Below, in pieces: positions 57,962-64,000 of a stretch of 64,000 nucleotides of DNA. Source of the DNA: Flavobacterium turcicum. GTDB lineage: Bacteria; Bacteroidota; Bacteroidia; Flavobacteriales; Flavobacteriaceae. The DNA is taken from contig NZ_JAAOBY010000001.1 of the NCBI RefSeq assembly GCF_011365745.1, forward strand, positions 744,001 to 808,000. Direction: 5' to 3'. Position 1 is the stretch's first letter. The number at the start of each line of letters is the position of its first letter. A model generated the notes under the pieces. It had not been told where the DNA came from, searched no databases, and worked only from the letters and a program-made list of their open reading frames with translations. Position numbers and translations under genes: made by a program.

Positions 57962-58435
57962 TTGAACACAATTGTCGGAACATACGAATGTAAAGTCGAT
58001 GCTAAAGGAAGGCTGCTCATGCCAGCGCCTCTCAAAAAGCAGTTGGCCTCTTCTCTTCAAAACGGATTTGTTTTGAAGCGTTCGGTGTTTCAGCCTTGTT
58101 TGGAGCTGTATCCGATGCAAGAATGGGATGCAATGATGGCAAAAATTAACAAGTTGAATCGATTTGTTAAAAAGAACAACGATTTCATTCGTCGTTTTAC
58201 GGCAGGTGTAAAAGTGGTTGAAATTGATGCTTTAGGAAGAGTTTTGGTGCCAAAGGATTTAGTTTCTTTTGCCAGTATTTCAAAAGATGTAGTGTTTTCT
58301 TCTGCAGTAAATATTGTAGAGATTTGGGATAAAGATTTATACGAAAAATCAATAAGTGGTGAAGATATGGATTTTGCTGATCTAGCCGAAGAAGTAATGG
58401 GGAATTTAAATGACGACGACAATGGAATATCATAA
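57962..58435 (+). CDS. mraZ: Transcriptional regulator MraZ
   Basis: MraZ represses the division and cell wall cluster. The 157-residue product starts at a TTG (TIVGTYECKVDAKGRLLMPA after the start). It has two AbrB-like SpoVT domains: KVDAKGRLLMPAPL at the N-terminus and VVEIDALGRVLVPKDL in the second half. It is the first gene of the dcw cluster, with three direct repeat boxes upstream that are likely its own binding site. Its end overlaps rsmH by 26 bases. Confidence 0.95.
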   Translation: MNTIVGTYECKVDAKGRLLMPAPLKKQLASSLQNGFVLKRSVFQPCLELYPMQEWDAMMAKINKLNRFVKKNNDFIRRFTAGVKVVEIDALGRVLVPKDLVSFASISKDVVFSSAVNIVEIWDKDLYEKSISGEDMDFADLAEEVMGNLNDDDNGIS

Positions 58436-59318
58436 TCCAGTTTTGCTTCACGAATCAGTTGATGGTTTGAATATAAAACCTGATGGAGTTTATGTAGACG
58501 TAACTTTTGGTGGCGGTGGTCACTCCAAAGAAATATTAAAAAGATTAGGTCCGAATGGTAAATTGTTTGCCTTTGACCAAGATGAAGATGCGTTGGCTAA
58601 TGCTTTGAATGACGATCGCTTTACCTTAATAAATGAAAATTTCAGATTTATCAAGCGCTTTTTACGATTTTATGGTGTTAAAAGTGTAGATGGAATTTTG
58701 GGCGACCTTGGAGTTTCTTCACATCAGTTTGATGTGCCGGAACGCGGTTTTTCTACTCGATTTGATGCAGGTTTAGACATGCGCATGAGTCAAAAAAACG
58801 ATCTAAACGCTTATAAGGTTGTAAATGAATATGAAGAAGCGGAATTAAAAAGAGTGTTTTTGGATTACGGGGAATTGAAAAATGCGCCTGCTCTTGCCAG
58901 AACAATTGTGGAGGAACGCGAGCGATATCCGATAAAAACTACCGACGAATTGAAAGAAGTTTTAGCTCGTTTTTTACCAGATCGTGTAAAGAATAAAATT
59001 TTGGCGCAAATCTATCAAGCCATTCGTATTGAGGTAAACCAAGAAATGGATGTTTTAAAAGAATTCTTAGAGCAGTCATTAGAAATATTAAGTCCTGAAG
59101 GCCGCTTAAGTATTATATCGTATCACTCACTCGAAGATCGTTTGGTGAAACGCTTTATGAAAAACGGACTTTTTGATGGGGAACCAGAACGTGATTTTTT
59201 TGGCAATTTTTCTGTTCCTTTTAAAAGTGTAGGCAAGTTAATTGTTCCAAACAACGAGCAAATTAAGGAGAACAATAGAGCAAGAAGTGCAAAACTGCGC
59301 ATAGCAGAAAAAAAATAA
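58410..59318 (+). CDS. rsmH: 16S rRNA (cytosine1402-N4)-methyltransferase RsmH
   Basis: RsmH (MraW) methylates C1402 of 16S rRNA. The 302-residue product has the SAM loop VDVTFGGGGHSKEILKRLG, the GILGDLGVSSHQFD segment and the C-terminal SYHSLEDRLVKRFMK. Two starts are possible: ATG at 58410 or at 58422 (MEYHNPVLLHESVDG), the second being the family's conserved start. Both overlap the mraZ end. It is the second gene of the dcw cluster. Confidence 0.95.
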   Translation: MTTTMEYHNPVLLHESVDGLNIKPDGVYVDVTFGGGGHSKEILKRLGPNGKLFAFDQDEDALANALNDDRFTLINENFRFIKRFLRFYGVKSVDGILGDLGVSSHQFDVPERGFSTRFDAGLDMRMSQKNDLNAYKVVNEYEEAELKRVFLDYGELKNAPALARTIVEERERYPIKTTDELKEVLARFLPDRVKNKILAQIYQAIRIEVNQEMDVLKEFLEQSLEILSPEGRLSIISYHSLEDRLVKRFMKNGLFDGEPERDFFGNFSVPFKSVGKLIVPNNEQIKENNRARSAKLRIAEKK

Positions 59319-59329
59319 GGGCATTACTG

Positions 59330-59677
59330 ATGAAAAACGGAGTGTACAATATTTTAAAAGCCCGATTTCTAGTTAACGATGATGCATTCAAAAACTGGAG
59401 ATTCATTGTCTTTATAATAATACTGGCGATAATCATGATTGCCAATACGCAGCGTTACGAGCAAAAGGTGTTTAGAATTGTAGCATTAACTAATGAAGTC
59501 AAGGAGTTACGATCAGAATTTGTAGATCGTCGTTCAGAGTTAATGAAATTAAAAATGGAATCAACAGTGTCGAAAAAAATGGAGGAGAAACAAATTTTTC
59601 CAGCGACGGTTCCTCCAATTAAAATTAAAGTGGTTAAAAAAGAAGAGAAAAACTTTTTTCAAAAAATATGGCAGTAG
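59330..59677 (+). CDS. ftsL: FtsL-like cell division protein
   Basis: The 115-residue protein has a short cytoplasmic start, one transmembrane helix at about residues 23-40 (WRFIVFIIILAIIMIANTQ), and a periplasmic coiled coil (EVKELRSEFVDRRSELMKLK). This topology, plus its place between rsmH and ftsI, marks it as the FtsL of Bacteroidota, which would link FtsQ/FtsB to FtsI in the divisome. Its sequence similarity to other FtsL proteins is low. Its end overlaps the ftsI start by 10 bases. Confidence 0.85.
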   Translation: MKNGVYNILKARFLVNDDAFKNWRFIVFIIILAIIMIANTQRYEQKVFRIVALTNEVKELRSEFVDRRSELMKLKMESTVSKKMEEKQIFPATVPPIKIKVVKKEEKNFFQKIWQ

Positions 59678-61671
59678 ACGATAAAAATATTTCCTACCGA
59701 GTTTACCTAGTAGCAGGCTTCATCTTTTTGATGGCAATTGCTATTGTGGTAAAGTTGACCAACATTCAGTGGGTCGAAGGAGCATATTATCGTCAGCTTG
59801 CTAAAGAAAGAACGGTTAGGAATTTTGTTATTCCAGCCAACAAAGGGAATATCTACTCGGCAGATGGTAGTTTATTGGCAACATCTATACCTAATTACGA
59901 AATTCGTTTTGATGCTTTGGCCCCAAAAAGCGAGGCATTTGAGAAAAACGTAAAGTCATTATCAGACTCGCTAGTCACTGTTTTGGGTAAAACCGCTTAT
60001 TTCTACGAAAATGAATTGCGCAAAGCCAGAGCCAACAAAAACAGGTATTTTTTAATTGGTCGAAAATTAAGCTATACGCAATATTTTAAAATTAAAGGTT
60101 TTCCTCTTTTTAATTTAGGCGCATACAAAGGCGGAATTATCGTAGAGCAAGAAACAGTTCGCGAGCATCCAATTGGTAAAATAGCCGAAAGAACTGTGGG
60201 TTACGAGCGTACTGCAAATGGCGTTTCAGTTGACGGAAAAGGAATTGAATGGGCTTTTAGAGAATATTTAAACGGAAAAGACGGAAAAATTTTAAAACAA
60301 AAAATAGCTAAAGGTCAATGGAAACCAATTCGTGATGTAAATGAAGTTGATCCTCAGGACGGATACGATGTGATTTCAACAATTGATGTGTACATACAAG
60401 ATATTGCGCATCATGCTTTGTTAAAACAATTGGAAGCCTATGAGGCAGATCACGGATCAGTAGTAGTGATGGAGACAAAAACAGGTCATGTCAAAGCAAT
60501 TTCAAACTTAGGACGCGCCAATGACGGAACTTATTATGAAACGACTAATTATGCTGTTGCCGAATCGCATGAACCTGGTTCTACCTACAAGCTAGCCGAT
60601 TTAATGGCGCTTTTTGAAGATAAAAAAGCTGATACGAGTACTGTTTTTGATAGTAAAGGTGGAGAGGTTACTTATTTTGGTCGCAAAGTTCGCGACTCTC
60701 ATAAAGGAGGTTATGGCAAAATTTCATTAGGACGTGGTTTTGAGGTTTCTTCAAATACGGTTTTAGTTCAAGCGGTTTACAATGCCTACAAAGACAATCC
60801 GTCACAGTTTGTAAATCACCTTAATAATTATGGTTTAAGTAAAACTTTGGGACTTTCTATAAAAGGAGAGGGAATTCCGTATGTGCCGCAACCTACTGAT
60901 AAAAATTGGTCAAGAGTTTCTTTGCCGTGGATGGCTTTCGGGTATGGCGTACACATTACACCGATGCAAACCTTAGCTTTTTATAATGCTGTTGCTAATG
61001 ATGGAGAAATGGTGAAGCCACAGTTTGTTTCTGAAATTAAGGAGTGGAACAAAACCATTAAAAAATACGATAAAGAGGTCCTTAACCCGAGAATTTGCTC
61101 GAAGGAAACCATTGTAAAACTGAAAGCAGTTTTGGCTAATGTGGTTAAAAAAGGAACAGGGGAAAAATTATATTCGAAAGAGTTTTCGATGGCAGGAAAA
61201 ACAGGAACCGCTCAGGTCAATTACGGTAAAGCAGGTCGAACAGGAATGTATTATGCTTCTTCGTTCGTGGGCTATTTTCCAGCTGAAAGCCCAAAATACT
61301 CTTGTATCGTAGTGGTTCACAAGCCGAACACAGCACTGAATAATTTTTATGGAGCAGATGTAGCCGGACCTGTTTTTAAACGAATTGCACAAAAGATTTT
61401 TACTGATGCGCCATCAACAAACGCAATAAGAAATATTGATCGAAAAATCAAAAAACAAGAAACACATTATGCTTCTTTTTATTCAAAAGTGCAAAAGAAA
61501 GCCAATGTTATGCCAAACCTCAAAGGAATGTCTGGCATGGACGCTGTAGCTTTAGTAGGTAATCTTGGACTTAAAGTTAAGGTGATTGGCGTAGGTAAAG
61601 TGAAAAAACAATCTTTGCAAGCAGGAGATGCATTGGTGAAAAACGCAACGGTATTATTAGAATTATCATGA
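59668..61671 (+). CDS. ftsI: Penicillin-binding protein FtsI-type transpeptidase with PASTA domain
   Basis: The 667-residue septal cross-linking enzyme has one transmembrane helix near residues 13-30, the class B dimerisation domain, and the transpeptidase domain with the active-site triad: SxxK in HEPGSTYKLADL, SxN in FEVSSNTVLVQ and KTG in MAGKTGTAQVN. A single PASTA domain closes the protein (VMPNLKGMSGMDAVALVGNL). It overlaps both neighbours and lies between ftsL and murE in the standard dcw order. Confidence 0.95.
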   Translation: MAVDDKNISYRVYLVAGFIFLMAIAIVVKLTNIQWVEGAYYRQLAKERTVRNFVIPANKGNIYSADGSLLATSIPNYEIRFDALAPKSEAFEKNVKSLSDSLVTVLGKTAYFYENELRKARANKNRYFLIGRKLSYTQYFKIKGFPLFNLGAYKGGIIVEQETVREHPIGKIAERTVGYERTANGVSVDGKGIEWAFREYLNGKDGKILKQKIAKGQWKPIRDVNEVDPQDGYDVISTIDVYIQDIAHHALLKQLEAYEADHGSVVVMETKTGHVKAISNLGRANDGTYYETTNYAVAESHEPGSTYKLADLMALFEDKKADTSTVFDSKGGEVTYFGRKVRDSHKGGYGKISLGRGFEVSSNTVLVQAVYNAYKDNPSQFVNHLNNYGLSKTLGLSIKGEGIPYVPQPTDKNWSRVSLPWMAFGYGVHITPMQTLAFYNAVANDGEMVKPQFVSEIKEWNKTIKKYDKEVLNPRICSKETIVKLKAVLANVVKKGTGEKLYSKEFSMAGKTGTAQVNYGKAGRTGMYYASSFVGYFPAESPKYSCIVVVHKPNTALNNFYGADVAGPVFKRIAQKIFTDAPSTNAIRNIDRKIKKQETHYASFYSKVQKKANVMPNLKGMSGMDAVALVGNLGLKVKVIGVGKVKKQSLQAGDALVKNATVLLELS

Positions 61672-63131
61672 AAGTATTGCAAGACATATTACATAAAGTA
61701 GCCATTGAATCTATTCAAGGGGTAACTACTGTAACTATCAATAAAATTGATTTTGACTCCCGAAATATTGGAGTAAATGATGTTTTTGTGGCTATCAAAG
61801 GAACAATTTCTGATGGGCATGATTTTATTAGCACTGCCATTTCGCAAGGTGCAGTAGCTATTGTTTGTGAGCAGTTGCCAGCGGTATTGGAGCCGAATGT
61901 GACTTATATCCGTGTGGCTGATGCGAATGCTGCTCTAGCTTTTATGGCGGCGAATTTTTATCAAAATCCATCAAGTGAATTGAAATTGGTTGGAATTACG
62001 GGTACAAATGGTAAAACGACTATCGCCTCTTTATTATATCAATTGTTTAAAAAAGCGGGTTTTAAAGTTGGTTTGCTTTCTACCGTTAAAATTTTAGTTG
62101 ATGATGTAGAATACAAAGCAACGCATACTACTCCAGATTCTTTGACTATCAATCGTTACTTACTTGAAATGGTTGATGCTGGCGTAACCCACTGTTTTAT
62201 GGAAGTAAGCTCGCACGGTATTCATCAAAAAAGAACGGAATCTTTGCAGTTTGTGGGTGGGATTTTCACCAATTTGTCGCACGATCATTTGGATTATCAC
62301 GCAACGTTTGCAGAATACAGAGATGTCAAGAAAGCATTTTTTGATGGTTTGTCAAAAAGTAGTTTTGCACTCGTAAACGCCGATGACAAAAACGGAATGG
62401 TGATGATGCAAAATACGGCAGCAAAAAAATGTACGTATGCTTTAAAATCTTATGCTGATTATAGAGCGCAAATTTTAGAGAATCAACTAGCAGGTTTACT
62501 GCTTAAGATAAATGGAAATGAAGTTTGGGTGAAGTTAATAGGAACCTTCAACGCTTATAATTTATTAGCAATTTATGGTGCCGCAGTAGAATTAGGCTTA
62601 GAAAGCCTTGAGGTTTTAAGGTTGTTATCAAATTTAGAAAGTGTTTCAGGTCGCTTTCAGTTTATCGTTTCGAAAGAGAATATTACGGCTATTGTGGATT
62701 ATGCTCATACACCAGACGCTCTTGAGAATGTTTTGAAAACCATAACCGATATCCGCACCAAGAACGAGCAATTGATTACGGTAGTTGGTTGTGGAGGAAA
62801 TAGAGATAAAGCTAAGAGACCTATTATGGCAGCTTTAGCAACTACTTGGAGTGATAAAGCCATTTTTACAGCTGATAATCCGCGTAACGAGGATCCGGAA
62901 ATCATTATCAAAGAGATGGAGGAAGGTGTGCCTGCGCAAGATTTCAAAAAAATGGTCTCAATCACTGATAGACGCCAAGCTATAAAAACCGCCTGTCAAT
63001 TGGCTCAGTCCAACGATATCATTTTAATTGCTGGAAAAGGGCATGAGTCGTATCAAGAAGTAAACGGTGTTCGTCATCATTTTGATGATATGGAAACGGT
63101 AAAAGAGTTATTACAATTATTAGAAAAATAA
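61668..63131 (+). CDS. murE: UDP-N-acetylmuramoyl-tripeptide synthetase MurE
   Basis: MurE adds the third residue of the peptidoglycan stem peptide using ATP. The 487-residue product has the P-loop ITGTNGKTTIAS, the carbamylated lysine region, and DNPRNEDPEII, a motif that in MurE points to meso-diaminopimelate rather than lysine. The stem peptide is therefore predicted to be DAP-type. Its start overlaps the ftsI stop by 4 bases and it is followed after 62 bases by mraY. Confidence 0.96.
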   Translation: MKVLQDILHKVAIESIQGVTTVTINKIDFDSRNIGVNDVFVAIKGTISDGHDFISTAISQGAVAIVCEQLPAVLEPNVTYIRVADANAALAFMAANFYQNPSSELKLVGITGTNGKTTIASLLYQLFKKAGFKVGLLSTVKILVDDVEYKATHTTPDSLTINRYLLEMVDAGVTHCFMEVSSHGIHQKRTESLQFVGGIFTNLSHDHLDYHATFAEYRDVKKAFFDGLSKSSFALVNADDKNGMVMMQNTAAKKCTYALKSYADYRAQILENQLAGLLLKINGNEVWVKLIGTFNAYNLLAIYGAAVELGLESLEVLRLLSNLESVSGRFQFIVSKENITAIVDYAHTPDALENVLKTITDIRTKNEQLITVVGCGGNRDKAKRPIMAALATTWSDKAIFTADNPRNEDPEIIIKEMEEGVPAQDFKKMVSITDRRQAIKTACQLAQSNDIILIAGKGHESYQEVNGVRHHFDDMETVKELLQLLEK

Positions 63132-63193
63132 AATCAAGTTCAAGTTTGCTTTTCATCGTAAATCAAACCGAATCATAAAATAAACAACGAATT

Positions 63194-64000
63194 ATGCTAT
63201 ACTACTTATTCGAATATTTAGACAAAGTAATGGATGTGCCGGGCACAGGAGTTTTTCAGTACATTACCTTCCGTTCTGCCTTAGCTTTAATGCTTTCGTT
63301 ATTATTGTCTACCATTTACGGTAAAAGAATTATTCGTTTTTTACAAAGACAGCAAGTAGGAGAAACAGTTCGTGAACTTGGTTTAGCGGGACAAAATGAA
63401 AAAGCAGGTACGCCAACCATGGGTGGCTTGATCATTATTTTTGCCACATTGTTGCCGGTTCTTTTGTTTGCTAAACTGCATAATATTTACATCGTTTTGT
63501 TGATAGTGACCACTTTATGGATGGGAACTATTGGTTTTATTGACGATTATATCAAAATCTTTAAAAAAGACAAACAAGGTTTAAAAGGAATTTTTAAAGT
63601 AATAGGTCAAGTAGGATTAGGGTTAATAGTAGGTACTGTTTTGTACTTTCATGCGGGAGTTACGGTGCGCACTGATACTTCGACATCGGATATTTTTAAA
63701 GCGCCAAATAGTACAGTAATAACTCCAGCTCCTATCGAAGAAAAGTCGACAGCAACAACAATTCCGTTTTTCAAAAACAACGAATTCGATTATGCTGAGG
63801 TTTTAGCTTGGACGGGTGATGGTTATGAAAAATGGGCTTGGTTGGTTTTTATTCCAGTTGTTATTTTTATTATCACAGCGGTTTCTAATGGAGCGAATTT
63901 AACTGATGGTATTGATGGTTTGGCCGCAGGAACATCGGCAATCAGTGTCTTGGCACTCGGTATTTTTACTTTTGTTTCTGGAAATATAATCTTCTCGAAC
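63194..64000 (+). CDS. mraY: Phospho-N-acetylmuramoyl-pentapeptide-transferase MraY (cut by window end)
   Basis: MraY makes lipid I on the inner membrane. The first 269 residues are present from the ATG at 63194 ([15 protein letters not shown]); no stop is reached. The family motifs are [31 protein letters not shown] and [12 protein letters not shown], with several transmembrane helices. Between about residues 155 and 210 it has a polar insertion rich in Thr, Ser and Pro ([16 protein letters not shown] and onward), longer than the equivalent periplasmic loop of E. coli MraY. Confidence 0.95.
   Translation, partial: MLYYLFEYLDKVMDVPGTGVFQYITFRSALALMLSLLLSTIYGKRIIRFLQRQQVGETVRELGLAGQNEKAGTPTMGGLIIIFATLLPVLLFAKLHNIYIVLLIVTTLWMGTIGFIDDYIKIFKKDKQGLKGIFKVIGQVGLGLIVGTVLYFHAGVTVRTDTSTSDIFKAPNSTVITPAPIEEKSTATTIPFFKNNEFDYAEVLAWTGDGYEKWAWLVFIPVVIFIITAVSNGANLTDGIDGLAAGTSAISVLALGIFTFVSGNIIFSN

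Overview
The window is ordinary chromosome from a member of the Bacteroidota, almost certainly a Flavobacteriaceae species close to Flavobacterium. Signs of this are the AT-rich sequence, the TAnnTTTG -7 promoter boxes and weak Shine-Dalgarno signals, the gliding genes gldB and gldC, a type IX secretion plug protein (DUF5103), paired DUF5916 outer-membrane proteins, a DnaG start region of flavobacterial type, and many secreted proteins whose signal peptides end in 'AQ' or 'SQ'. I see no rRNA, prophage, transposase or CRISPR array.

Layout. 1-3.1 kb: the 3' part of an unrecognised protein, two small proteins (DUF6370-like and DUF983), an AraC-type regulator and a 61-residue membrane peptide. 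3.1-9.3 kb (minus strand): purT, a tandem intergenic repeat array, a U32 peptidase-family protein, an aspartate-type aminotransferase and a fatty acid desaturase. 9.3-13.8 kb: rsmG, pruA, apaG and the T9SS plug gene. 13.9-19.7 kb: an M16 peptidase and a large SNF2-type helicase. 19.7-21.1 kb: a methyltransferase and a GxxExxY-family gene bracketed by inverted repeats. 21.1-27.7 kb (minus strand): map, then an efflux operon read TetR > ABC > HlyD > TolC, plus a leucine-rich-repeat protein. 27.8-36.4 kb (minus strand): a DUF2490 protein, an exported beta-carbonic anhydrase, a tiny collagen-like lipoprotein coupled to gpmI, and two DUF5916 paralogues. 36.5-38.6 kb: an L,D-transpeptidase-like protein, two identical tRNA-Gly(TCC) genes and a peptidase E. 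38.7-45.8 kb: three tandem paralogous secreted proteins, a DUF6702 protein, an M1 peptidase, a TatA-type protein, a PAP2 phosphatase and an O-methyltransferase. 45.9-51.1 kb: rlmN, a polyprenyl synthase, and an ECF sigma factor, putative anti-sigma and outer-membrane protein cassette. 51.2-57.6 kb: dnaG, an orphan response regulator, nadE, gldBC, engB and a hydrolase. 57.8-64 kb: the division and cell-wall cluster mraZ-rsmH-ftsL-ftsI-murE-mraY, with mraY cut by the window edge.

Most genes are housekeeping or envelope functions. The dcw cluster, the L,D-transpeptidase-like protein, the polyprenyl synthase and the PAP2 phosphatase all bear on envelope building. The gldBC and plug genes tie the strain to gliding and type IX secretion. 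The points most worth a second look are a DnaG that has lost all four zinc ligands, an ABC transporter with almost every catalytic motif altered, a 52-residue collagen-like lipoprotein missed by length cutoffs, the repeat-bracketed GxxExxY gene, three tandem paralogues of unknown function, and a three-box MraZ-type operator with a divergent sequence. I found no clear sign of a wholly new multi-gene system.
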